Below the pieces are notes generated by a model. The model was not told the DNA's origin, ran no database searches, and saw only the letters and a list, made by a program, of their open reading frames with translations. From NCBI GenBank assembly GCA_025354965.1, contig JANXLW010000328.1:1-14243 (forward strand): a DNA stretch of 14,243 bases, written 5' to 3'. This document shows, piece after piece, positions 7,986 to 14,243 of this stretch (position 1 is its first letter; each line of letters starts with the position of its first letter). The DNA is from Betaproteobacteria bacterium (lineage in GTDB: Bacteria; Pseudomonadota; Gammaproteobacteria; Burkholderiales; Burkholderiaceae_C). The position numbers were made by a program, and so were the translations under genes.

Positions 7986-8008
7986 CGGCTTTTTCGGTCC
8001 GAAAGCGG
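7986..8008 (+). promoter_or_regulatory. Candidate S6:S18-binding leader hairpin upstream of rpsF
   Basis: The rpsF leader contains the near-palindrome TTTCGGTCCGAAA (7992-8004). It folds as GCTTTTTC (7988-7995) against GAAAGC (8001-8006) with a two-base bulge and GGTCC in the loop, so a CCG is exposed. In several bacteria the S6:S18 protein complex binds a CCG-bearing hairpin in the rpsF leader and represses translation. The position, 20-40 nt before the start codon, fits that model. I could not test the match to the published covariance model. Confidence 0.4.
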
Positions 8009-8028
8009 GCTATCCACAAGGAGTATCA

Positions 8029-8394
8029 ATGCGTCATTACGAAATCATTCTCATGATCCATCCGGATCAGAGCGAACAGGTTCCGGCCATGCTGGAACGT
8101 TACAAGGGCATGATCACTGCCGGCGGCGGCAAAGTGCATCGTGTAGAAGACTGGGGTCGCCGTCAACTGATCTACATGATCAACAAGCTTGCAAAAGCCC
8201 ACTATCTTTGCATCAACATTGAAGCCGACCAGGCTGTGATGGCGGAGCTTGAGCATGCGTTCAAGTTCAATGATGCCGTGTTGCGTCACTTGACGGTTCT
8301 GAAGAAAAAGGCCGACACCGGTCCTTCTTCAATGATGAAAACTGTCGAACGTGAAGACGCCCGCAAAACCCAACAGGCCGAGTACCAAGCCTGA
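8029..8394 (+). CDS. rpsF: 30S ribosomal protein S6
   Basis: A 121-residue protein that matches S6 over its length: MRHYEIILMIHPDQSEQVPAM at the N-terminus, then GGKVHRVEDWGRRQLIYMINK (about 36-56), AHYLCINIEA and the FKFNDAVLRHLTVLKK end of the fold (about 78-93). A short charged tail follows. S6 binds S18 and sits on the platform of the 30S subunit. ATG at 8029 is preceded by AAGGAG with 5 nt spacing. An in-frame ATG at 7933 would extend the protein through the TATAAT box and the leader, so it is not used. First gene of rpsF-priB-rpsR-rplI. Confidence 0.97.
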   Translation: MRHYEIILMIHPDQSEQVPAMLERYKGMITAGGGKVHRVEDWGRRQLIYMINKLAKAHYLCINIEADQAVMAELEHAFKFNDAVLRHLTVLKKKADTGPSSMMKTVEREDARKTQQAEYQA

Positions 8395-8427
8395 TCCAGG
8401 TGAAAAGGTATTCGACCAACAAGGAGT

Positions 8428-8727
8428 GTGAACCACGTTGTCAACCAGCTTGTTCTGACTGCATGTATCGCCGAGGCTGATGCCCTGCGCTACACCCCAG
8501 CCGGATTGCCAGCACTGAATATGCGACTTGAACATGAGTCTGAAGTTCAGCAAGCAGGGCAGCCAAGACAGGTTAAGGCAGCAATCAAAGCGGTGGCTTT
8601 TGGCGCAATGGCTGAAAGGCTTGTCAATCAAGCCATCGGCAGTAGCTGGAGATTTAGCGGTTTTCTAGCTACACCTCGCAACGGCAAGTACGTCGTGTTT
8701 CACATTCAAGAATTTCAGCAAGATTAG
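8428..8727 (+). CDS. priB: Primosomal replication protein N (PriB), GTG start
   Basis: A 99-residue single-domain OB-fold protein: NQLVLTACIAEADALRYTPAGLPALNMRLEHES (residues 6-38) followed by QAGQPRQVKAAIKAVAFGAMAE and GFLATPRNGKYVVFHIQEFQ. PriB binds ssDNA and, with PriA and DnaT or equivalents, reloads DnaB at stalled forks. Its place between rpsF and rpsR is typical of Beta- and Gammaproteobacteria. The only standard start in frame is GTG 8428, but AAGGAG (8421-8426) is just 1 nt before it, which is very close. The family usually starts near NQLVL, where the preceding codon here is GTC (8440), not a normal start. The first 24 bases form an imperfect 12-nt tandem repeat (8428-8439 and 8440-8451), which may explain the four extra residues. 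The call is firm; the start is not. Confidence 0.9.
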   Translation: MNHVVNQLVLTACIAEADALRYTPAGLPALNMRLEHESEVQQAGQPRQVKAAIKAVAFGAMAERLVNQAIGSSWRFSGFLATPRNGKYVVFHIQEFQQD

Positions 8728-8757
8728 TGAATTCGTAAAATTTTTAAGGAGTCCATC

Positions 8758-9042
8758 ATGGCCGGACCAAAACGTTTCAATAACAAAGACAAGCGCCCCA
8801 AGCGCCCAGCCCAGAACCTGCTGTTCAAGCGCAAACGCTTTTGCCGCTTTACCGTGACGGGTGTTGAGGAGATCGACTACAAAGATATCGATACCCTGCG
8901 CGATTTCATAGCCGAGAACGGCAAGATCATTCCTGCACGACTGACTGGCACTCGCGCCATTTTCCAGCGCCAACTCAACACCGCTATCAAGCGCGCGCGC
9001 TTCCTCGCGATGCTGCCGTACAGCGACCAGCACAAGATTTAA
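8758..9042 (+). CDS. rpsR: 30S ribosomal protein S18
   Basis: A 94-residue basic protein with the S18 core: FKRKRFCRFTVTGVEEIDYKD (about residues 23-43), LRDFIAENGKIIPARLTGT (48-66) and the C-terminal FQRQLNTAIKRARFLAMLPY (69-88). The N-terminus is longer and more Lys/Arg-rich than in E. coli (75 aa). It has a single Cys, so it is not the zinc-binding multi-Cys form. It pairs with S6 on the 30S platform. ATG at 8758 has AAGGAG with 6 nt spacing. Its TAA overlaps the Shine-Dalgarno of rplI. Confidence 0.97.
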   Translation: MAGPKRFNNKDKRPKRPAQNLLFKRKRFCRFTVTGVEEIDYKDIDTLRDFIAENGKIIPARLTGTRAIFQRQLNTAIKRARFLAMLPYSDQHKI

Positions 9043-9053
9043 GGAACACGACC

Positions 9054-9506
9054 ATGCAAATTATTCTGCTCGACAAGGTCGTGAACCTTGGTAACCTCGG
9101 TGAGGTCGTTCGCGTTAAGGACGGCTATGCACGCAACTTCCTGATACCTTCTGGTCGCGCACGTCGTGCGACAGCTTCAGCAAAGCAGGAGTTTGAAGCT
9201 CGGCGCGCGGAACTTGAAAAAGCTGCTGCCGCGAAACTGGCTGAGTCCCAGACTGTGGCCGAAAAACTGGCTGGCACCGTTGCCAAGTTGACACAGAAGG
9301 CAGGCGTAGATGGTCGCTTGTTTGGTTCGGTGACCAACGCTGACATCGCTGAAGAATTGACCAAGAACGGCTTCAAAGTTGTCAAGGCACAGATTCGCAT
9401 GCCTAACGGCCCGATTAAAGTTGTCGGTGACAGCACCGTCAGTGTGGCATTGCACACTGATGTGGTTGTTGAAATAACGGTCTCTGTGTACGGCGAAACA
9501 GCTTAA
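9054..9506 (+). CDS. rplI: 50S ribosomal protein L9
   Basis: A 150-residue protein (149 in E. coli). The N-terminal rRNA-binding domain is MQIILLDKVVNLGNLGE followed by VRVKDGYARNFLIPSGRA (residues 19-36). The long connecting helix is rich in Ala, Lys and Glu (about 40-75), and the C-terminal domain has GVDGRLFGSVTNADIAEEL (84-102) and VVVEITVSVYGE at the end. It binds 23S rRNA near the L1 stalk. AAGGA (9041-9045) lies 8 nt before the ATG and overlaps the rpsR stop; the 11-nt gap suggests coupled translation. Last gene of the cluster, followed by a terminator. Confidence 0.98.
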   Translation: MQIILLDKVVNLGNLGEVVRVKDGYARNFLIPSGRARRATASAKQEFEARRAELEKAAAAKLAESQTVAEKLAGTVAKLTQKAGVDGRLFGSVTNADIAEELTKNGFKVVKAQIRMPNGPIKVVGDSTVSVALHTDVVVEITVSVYGETA

Positions 9507-9529
9507 CCCACTGATTTTTTAGTTTGGTG

Positions 9530-9561
9530 ACCGTCGGGGTGTAAGCCCCGGCGGTTTTTTT
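9530..9561 (+). terminator. Intrinsic terminator of the rpsF-rplI operon
   Basis: ACCGTCGGGG (9530-9539) pairs with CCCCGGCGGT (9546-9555) with one T:G wobble, around the loop TGTAAG. Seven T (9555-9561) follow. It lies 24 nt after the rplI stop and separates the ribosomal-protein genes from dnaB, which therefore probably has its own promoter. Confidence 0.92.
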
Positions 9562-9688
9562 ATGTGTGTCGCCGTTTGTACTCACAATTCCCACAGGCTG
9601 TGCACAGCCTTCAAGAACTTTATACCCAGCATTTCACTCGACGTCGGGCGTCTGCTGGCGTAGCATCAACGGCCTAAAGGAAACCTCC

Positions 9689-11095
9689 ATGTCCGCTGTA
9701 CTTTCTGCTGTGGGTGACGATTGCGGTCAAGATCGTCAAGTGGCGCAACTGCGCGTACCACCGCATTCCATCGAGGCCGAATCCAGCGTGCTGGGCGGTC
9801 TGCTGCTGGACAATGGCGCTTGGGACCGAATCGCCGACCTTTTGACGGAGCGTGATTTTTACCGCTTCGAGCATCGCACAGTTTTTGGAGCGATAGGCGC
9901 TTTGATCAATGGCGCGAAACCAGCCGACGTGATCACCGTTTTTGAGCAATTACAAAGCCAGAGTAAGGCGGAGGGAGTTGGGGGGTTAAGTTATCTCAAT
10001 TCGCTGGCCCAGTATGTGCCTAGCGCGGGCAATATTCGGCGCTATGCCGAGATAGTTCGCGAGCGAGCCATCCTGCGCAAGCTGGTCAGCGCCAGTGATG
10101 AAATCGCCACCAACGCGTTTAACCCCAATGGCCGTCCAGTGGCCACCATTCTGGACGAAGCAGAGCAAAAAATTTTCAACATCGGCGAAGAAGGTGCGCG
10201 CTCCAAACAAGGTTTCCAGGCGATGGATTCACTTGTTGTCGCCCTGCTGGACAGGGTCCAGGAGATGGCCGACAACCCGAACGACGTGACCGGCGTACCA
10301 ACCGGTTTTTATGATCTGGACCGACTGACGGCTGGTTTTCAGGCTGGCGATCTGATTGTGCTGGCGGCGCGTCCGTCCATGGGTAAAACTGCATTGGCCA
10401 TCAATATAGCCGAGCATGTGGCACTCAATGAGGGTTTGCCGGTCGCAGTGTTTTCGATGGAAATGGGCGCTTCCCAGCTGGCGGTGCGTATTGTTGGCTC
10501 GATTGGTCGTATTGACCAGAGCCACCTGCGCACTGGTAAACTGACCGACGAGGAATGGCCACGTTTGACCGAGGCAATCGAGCGGTTGCGCAACATATCC
10601 TTGCATATAGATGAAACTGCCGGCTTGACCTCCAGCGAACTGCGCGCCAATGCCAGGCGCTTGGCGCGTCAGTGCGGCAAACTGGGTCTGATTGTTGTCG
10701 ACTATTTGCAGCTCATGAGCGGCTCCAGCAGCGATGGTGAGAATCGCGCGACTGAGCTCGGTGAGATTTCCCGTGGTCTGAAAATGCTGGCCAAAGAACT
10801 GCAATGCCCCGTGATGGCCCTTTCGCAACTCAACCGAAGTGTTGAAGCCCGGACTGACAAACGTCCCATGATGAGTGATCTGCGCGAGTCCGGTGCCATT
10901 GAACAGGATGCTGACATCATCATGTTCATCTACCGTGATGAGTATTACACCAAGGACGCCTGCAAAGAGCCTGGCGTGGCCGAGATCATCATTGCCAAGC
11001 AGCGCAATGGTCCGACCGGCATGGTGAAACTGGCCTTCCTTAAACCCATTACCAAGTTCGAAAGCCTTGCTCGTGGCGGTGGTGGAGACTTTTGA
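9689..11095 (+). CDS. dnaB: Replicative DNA helicase DnaB
   Basis: A 468-residue protein, as usual (E. coli 471). The N-terminal domain (about residues 22-125) opens with LRVPPHSIEAESSVLGGLLLD. The RecA-like motor starts near VPTGFYDLDRLTAGF (from Val203). Walker A is ARPSMGKTAL (Lys233), Walker B is IVVDYLQLM (Asp338), and QLNRSVE and DLRESGAIEQDADI follow. KQRNGPTG gives Lys437 and Arg439, at the place of the E. coli arginine finger. No intein is present. DnaB unwinds the lagging-strand template as a hexamer and recruits primase. ATG at 9689 has AAAGGA with 7 nt spacing; upstream in-frame codons (back to about 9566) are non-family sequence overlapping the region just behind the rplI terminator. 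The gap 9562-9688 should contain its promoter, but I see no convincing -35/-10 pair. Confidence 0.97.
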   Translation: MSAVLSAVGDDCGQDRQVAQLRVPPHSIEAESSVLGGLLLDNGAWDRIADLLTERDFYRFEHRTVFGAIGALINGAKPADVITVFEQLQSQSKAEGVGGLSYLNSLAQYVPSAGNIRRYAEIVRERAILRKLVSASDEIATNAFNPNGRPVATILDEAEQKIFNIGEEGARSKQGFQAMDSLVVALLDRVQEMADNPNDVTGVPTGFYDLDRLTAGFQAGDLIVLAARPSMGKTALAINIAEHVALNEGLPVAVFSMEMGASQLAVRIVGSIGRIDQSHLRTGKLTDEEWPRLTEAIERLRNISLHIDETAGLTSSELRANARRLARQCGKLGLIVVDYLQLMSGSSSDGENRATELGEISRGLKMLAKELQCPVMALSQLNRSVEARTDKRPMMSDLRESGAIEQDADIIMFIYRDEYYTKDACKEPGVAEIIIAKQRNGPTGMVKLAFLKPITKFESLARGGGGDF

Positions 11096-11211
11096 AAAGC
11101 GGTGGGTCAGGCCGCATCCAGCTTCCTCATGTGATTGACCGCTGTTGGGTGTAGCGAATGACCTCGGTTCTTAACAGTTTACAAGGGCGGCGCTTTGTTC
11201 CATGGATTGAG

Positions 11212-12942
11212 CTATAAAACTTCACTAGCAAAATCGGCCAATCGAGATCGTTCACCTCGCGCCAAGGTGATGTGTCCACCATGCTGCCAGCCCTTGAATT
11301 TATCCACGGCAAACGTCAATCCGGATGACCCCTCCGTGAGATAAGGGGTATCGATCTGCGCCAGGTTTCCCATGCAAATTATTTTTGTACCGGGGCCAGC
11401 TCGGGTGATCAGGGTCTTCATCTGCTTGGGAGTTAGATTTTGTGCTTCATCGATGATGACGTACTTGCTAAGGAAAGTGCGCCCGCGCATGAAGTTCATG
11501 CTCTTGATCTTTATCCGGCTGCGAATAAGTTCACCGGTGGCCGCTCGGCCCCATTCGCCGGCACTGGTATCCGTTTTGCCCAGCACTTCGAGGTTGTCGT
11601 CCAGAGCGCCCATCCAGGGGCCCATTTTTTCTTCTTCAGTGCCGGGCAGAAAACCAATGTCTTCGCCAACGCTGACAGTGGCGCGGGTTACGATGATCTC
11701 GGTATAGCGTCTATCGTCCAGCACTTGAGTCAGGCCGGAAGCCAGAGCCATCAGGGTCTTCCCGGTGCCGGCTGTTCCGGTCAAAGTGACAAAGTCAATC
11801 TCCGGATCCGTCAAGAGGTTCAAGGCAAAGTTTTGCTCACGGTTGCGCGCCGTGATACCCCAAACTGAATTCTTCAAGTGGGTGAAGTCCTTGAGGGTTT
11901 TGAAGACAGCAGTCTTGCCGCGAATTTCTGTCACTCGCGCGTACAGGCTTGGCTCACCGGGTGACTCAAAATAAACGAACTGATTGATCAACAGGTTGGG
12001 GACGATCGGACCGGTGACGCGGTAAAAAGTATGCACACCCTGTTGCCAGCTCTCAACTGTCTTGCCGTGAGTAGCCCAGAAATTAGCCGGAAGTGCGATG
12101 GAACCGGCGTACAACAAGTCACCGTCTTCCAGTGTTTTGTCATTTTGATAATCGTCGGTAGCCAGACCGAGCGCGCGCGCTTTCACCCGCATGTTGATGT
12201 CCTTGGACACCAGCACAACTTCACGCGCCGTTGGATGTGACGTGTTACCTTGCTGGGCGTGCTGCTGTCGCAGCGCTTCTACGACACCCAGAATCTGATT
12301 GTCTGCCTTGCCTTGGGGCAAACTTGTGGGCAAAGTGTAATTAAGCAACTGTGTCTGAAAGAACAACTTGCCGCCGGCTTCTCGGTGGCCAGTGACGTTC
12401 AGTGGCAAGCCAGCGGAAATATCTGTGTCTTGATGGCCAGCCAGTGCATCCAGCGTACGGCTGGTTTGTCTTGCATTGCGGGCAACTTCGGTCATGCCCT
12501 TTTTATGTGCATCGAGTTCTTCCAGAACGATCATCGGAAGAAAAATGTCATGTTCTTCGAAGCGGAACAGGCACATCGGATCGTGCAGTAGCACATTGGT
12601 GTCGAGCACAAACAATTTGGGCGCGCCATTGTGCTTTGTCTTTTTTGGTTTGATTTTCGTTAACGCTTGCGCTGGCGTTTCAGCGTGGCCTGGCCAGCTA
12701 GAAACTATCGGCGGTCGAATTTTGGCGCGACTTTGCGGCTCGTTTCGTTCCGCTAAGGTAATTACTTGTGCCGAAATTTCAACGCGCTGTGCGGTCGTAC
12801 GCGGCAACGACTTGTCAGTCACAGGGTGTTCGGCTGTGGCAGATTCAGATTTGCGCGCCCTGGGTTGAATCGTAGCTGGTACGTCGTAGTCATTCTCGGG
12901 CAGCAGCGCGGCGCGTTTGGCTGGGGCGGTTGGCAATGGCAT
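11212..12942 (-). CDS. phoH2: PIN-PhoH family protein (PhoH2 type): putative ATP-driven RNA helicase/RNase
   Basis: 576 residues from ATG 12942, which gives the plausible N-terminus MPLPTAPAKRAALL; a TTG six codons upstream (12960) is an alternative, and neither has a clear Shine-Dalgarno. Residues 1-108 are a Pro/Lys/Thr-rich, probably disordered region. A PIN nuclease domain follows (about 110-255): LFVLDTNVLLHD (Asp114), VLEELD (Glu141/142), ADNQIL (Asp214) and SKDINMRVKA (Asp248), so the acidic cluster is complete. The PhoH ATPase is about 355-576: TGTAGTGKT (Walker A, Lys395), IIDEAQNLTP (Walker B, 496-505), and LAQIDTPYL with a final RGERSRLADFA. Mycobacterial PhoH2 is an RNA helicase and RNase, paired with an antitoxin PhoAT; no small antitoxin-like gene is visible just upstream here. 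A minus-strand terminator separates it from bcp. Confidence 0.92.
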   Translation of the reverse strand: MPLPTAPAKRAALLPENDYDVPATIQPRARKSESATAEHPVTDKSLPRTTAQRVEISAQVITLAERNEPQSRAKIRPPIVSSWPGHAETPAQALTKIKPKKTKHNGAPKLFVLDTNVLLHDPMCLFRFEEHDIFLPMIVLEELDAHKKGMTEVARNARQTSRTLDALAGHQDTDISAGLPLNVTGHREAGGKLFFQTQLLNYTLPTSLPQGKADNQILGVVEALRQQHAQQGNTSHPTAREVVLVSKDINMRVKARALGLATDDYQNDKTLEDGDLLYAGSIALPANFWATHGKTVESWQQGVHTFYRVTGPIVPNLLINQFVYFESPGEPSLYARVTEIRGKTAVFKTLKDFTHLKNSVWGITARNREQNFALNLLTDPEIDFVTLTGTAGTGKTLMALASGLTQVLDDRRYTEIIVTRATVSVGEDIGFLPGTEEEKMGPWMGALDDNLEVLGKTDTSAGEWGRAATGELIRSRIKIKSMNFMRGRTFLSKYVIIDEAQNLTPKQMKTLITRAGPGTKIICMGNLAQIDTPYLTEGSSGLTFAVDKFKGWQHGGHITLARGERSRLADFASEVL

Positions 12943-12990
12943 GGGAAAGGTTGCTCGCAAAAATTGGAAGAATAGGGTGCTTTAGAAGCG

Positions 12991-13020
12991 AAAAAGCCGC
13001 CTGGTTGTCAGGGCGGCTTT
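12991..13020 (-). terminator. Intrinsic terminator after bcp (minus strand)
   Basis: AAAGCCGCC pairs with GGCGGCTTT around a short loop, with one unpaired G. Read on the minus strand the stem is followed by TTTTT. It is about 70 nt beyond the bcp stop and about 50 nt before the phoH2 start. It should end bcp transcription and leaves little space for a phoH2 promoter unless phoH2 relies on read-through. Confidence 0.8.
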
Positions 13021-13090
13021 GAGTTGGCCTGGGATCGCAGCTTTCAAAGCCATACGGCCAGTATTGCATCAGTCTGGCAGGCGTCCGCCG

Positions 13091-13576
13091 TCAAACCAGC
13101 GCGGCAGTTTTCTTGAGTTCTTTGACCGCCTTCAGCACGTCATCTACATGGCCGGGCACCTTCAGGCCGCGCCATTCTTCCTTTAGGAGACCATCGGCAC
13201 CGATTAAAAAAGTGCTGCGCTCAATGCCTTTGACCTTTTTGCCATACATGATCTTGTTCTTCACAACACCAAACATGTGGCACATTTTCTCTTCTGTATC
13301 GGCGATCAATTCAAAGGGGAGCTCCAGCTTGGCTTTGAATTCATCATGCGATTTCATGTTGTCACGTGACACGCCAAACACAGTCGCGCCAGCTTTCACA
13401 AAGTCTTTGTACTTGTCGCGGAACTGCATTGCTTCGGTGGTGCAGCCGGGGGTGTTGTCTTTCGGGTAAAAGTACAGTATGACGGTTTTTCCAAGGTGAG
13501 AAGTGTTGGAGACTTTGATGCCACTGGTGGCATTCGATTCAAATTCAGGGATGGGTTTATTGACAACAATCGCCAT
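13091..13576 (-). CDS. bcp: Thioredoxin-dependent peroxiredoxin Bcp (PrxQ type)
   Basis: A 161-residue cytoplasmic thiol peroxidase that reduces H2O2 and organic hydroperoxides. YFYPKDNTPGCTTEAMQFRD (residues 35-54) carries the peroxidatic Cys45 with the Thr/Pro of the active site. GIERSTFLIG (117-126) carries the conserved Arg120. The E. coli Bcp resolving Cys50 is replaced by Met50, while Cys99 (in EEKMCHMF) is kept, so the enzyme is either 1-Cys or uses Cys99 or a partner thiol. The length is normal. ATG at 13576 gives the family start; the Shine-Dalgarno is weak. It is 140 bp downstream of the Mth938-like gene, with a GC-rich terminator after it. Confidence 0.96.
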   Translation of the reverse strand: MAIVVNKPIPEFESNATSGIKVSNTSHLGKTVILYFYPKDNTPGCTTEAMQFRDKYKDFVKAGATVFGVSRDNMKSHDEFKAKLELPFELIADTEEKMCHMFGVVKNKIMYGKKVKGIERSTFLIGADGLLKEEWRGLKVPGHVDDVLKAVKELKKTAALV

Positions 13577-13716
13577 AGTTCTTAAATCTCGTGTGACAGG
13601 ATGCGTCGTTCTCTCAAGTCGTGGGTACTATCCTTTGACAACGTGTAGCACCCTCGACCGCAGCGTAAGATTTTACCCTGAAAACGGGTCAAGATCTTTT
13701 ATCGAGGCCGCGCATG

Positions 13717-14097
13717 TCATTGGGTTGTGCTTTCAAGCAGCAGCGCAAGTGCGACGTGGCGTCCTTCGCCAGCAAGAATGTTGTAGGTGCGGCAAGCCGC
13801 CTGAACGTCCATGGTTTCAATGCCCGTTTGCTTGTCAATCAGCGGTTTGATCCACGCTGGCTGGGGAAACCTGAGCCGGTTGCCGCTGCCAAAAACAACA
13901 AGTTCGGTATTCATCGCAGCGATTTGTGCAAAATGTGCGGCGCTAAGGTCTTCGAAGCAGGTGCAAGCCCAGCTAAAGCGTTCTCCGCGCGATCCAAGTA
14001 CCACGCTGGTGCTGACTTTTTCGCTGCCGATGCCAACCCAGTCCGGTCCATAACCGCTGATGGACTGCACGCTGATGACGTCGGGATGAAGCTTCAT
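13717..14097 (-). CDS. Mth938-like domain protein (former DUF498/598)
   Basis: A 126-residue soluble protein. It shows MKLHPD (1-6), ISGYGPDWVGI (13-23), a central TELVVFGSGNRLRFPQP (64-80), and IETMDVQAACRTYNILAGEGR (93-113), the signature of the Mth938-like domain. Eukaryotic NDUFAF3, a complex I assembly factor, belongs to this family; the bacterial role is not established. No catalytic residue can be named. ATG at 14097 fits the family N-terminus, with no clear Shine-Dalgarno. Adjacent to bcp on the same strand, and divergent from the partial gene at the right edge. Confidence 0.88.
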   Translation of the reverse strand: MKLHPDVISVQSISGYGPDWVGIGSEKVSTSVVLGSRGERFSWACTCFEDLSAAHFAQIAAMNTELVVFGSGNRLRFPQPAWIKPLIDKQTGIETMDVQAACRTYNILAGEGRHVALALLLESTTQ

Positions 14098-14209
14098 GTT
14101 GAAATGGGCCCTATGTGAATCACGCGGCGTCCCAGTTGCCCAAGGGTAATTGAAGAAAATGTGGTCAAATTATAGGTTTACCCGCGTGTCACCAACTTCC
14201 GGAGAGACT

Positions 14210-14243
14210 TTGAAGACTATTAGAAAATCTGTCAAACTGGCCA
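14210..14243 (+). CDS. Start of an unidentified gene, truncated by the window edge; basic N-terminus
   Basis: TTG at 14210 is preceded by GGAG (14201-14204) with 5 nt spacing and opens a frame that reads MKTIRKSVKLA before the window ends. The Lys/Arg-rich start would suit a signal peptide or a pilin leader, but 11 residues cannot identify it. The 112-bp gap to the divergent Mth938-like gene is the right place for its promoter; TTGAAG (14150-14155) with TATAGG (14171-14176) is a weak candidate with a short 15-bp spacer. Confidence 0.45.
   Translation, partial: MKTIRKSVKLA

Noticed and set aside
7933..8028. In-frame ATG 32 codons before rpsF
   Set aside because: It would place the start on the TATAAT box; S6 proteins begin at MRHYE, which has a proper Shine-Dalgarno.
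10229..10828. A 199-codon minus-strand open frame inside dnaB
   Set aside because: It overlaps the DnaB motor domain, and its protein is Gln/His-rich with no family look; shadow of the real gene.
11098..11147. AGCGGT ... ACCGCT inverted repeat after dnaB as a terminator
   Set aside because: The arms are short, the loop is long, and no T-run follows on either strand.
13674..13690. ACCC-N7-GGGT hairpin between the Mth938-like gene and bcp as a terminator
   Set aside because: Four base pairs and no T-run in the minus-strand direction; too weak to support.
13714..14118. A 134-codon plus-strand open frame
   Set aside because: It is fully antisense to the Mth938-like gene, whose conserved motifs are complete on the minus strand.

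Overview
This window reads as ordinary chromosomal housekeeping DNA from a betaproteobacterium. It is most likely in the Burkholderiales and perhaps Comamonadaceae-like, judging from the PriB and PhoH sequences and the gene order. Base composition by eye is in the mid-50s percent GC and looks even throughout. I see no insertion sequence, phage gene, tRNA, rRNA, CRISPR array or foreign-looking island. I did not find a convincing undescribed system. The findings are smaller points about fusions, inserts, start sites and regulation.

Left part (1-2935): the 3' end of rlmD (23S rRNA m5U methyltransferase) runs into a bidirectional terminator. It faces a YccA/Bax-inhibitor-1 membrane protein on the minus strand. 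Divergent from that is a small HbpS/GlcG-like protein (old DUF336), which converges within 12 bp on ppsR, the minus-strand kinase/phosphorylase that controls PEP synthase.

Centre (2936-7926): ppsR and ppsA (PEP synthase) are divergent across a 230-bp promoter region. Just 12 bp after ppsA, without a visible terminator, lies a 773-785 aa sodium:solute symporter of the VC_2705 type. Its DUF4212 'small subunit' is fused to the N-terminus, and it carries a charged helical insert and an EF-hand-like loop. Together these genes suggest uptake of a small organic acid and its entry into gluconeogenesis, under PpsR control.

Right-centre (7927-11095): the classic rpsF-priB-rpsR-rplI cluster has a TATAAT box and a candidate S6:S18-binding leader hairpin in front and an intrinsic terminator behind. 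It is followed by dnaB, the replicative helicase.

Right part (11096-14243): on the minus strand are a PIN-PhoH protein (PhoH2 type), a Bcp/PrxQ peroxiredoxin with its own terminator, and an Mth938-like protein. At the right edge a plus-strand gene probably begins (TTG start with a Shine-Dalgarno sequence), but only 11 codons are visible.

No gene-free stretch exceeds 300 bases. The longest are 1446-1693 (divergent yccA-like/DUF336 region, no confident promoter seen) and 2936-3165 (ppsR/ppsA region).
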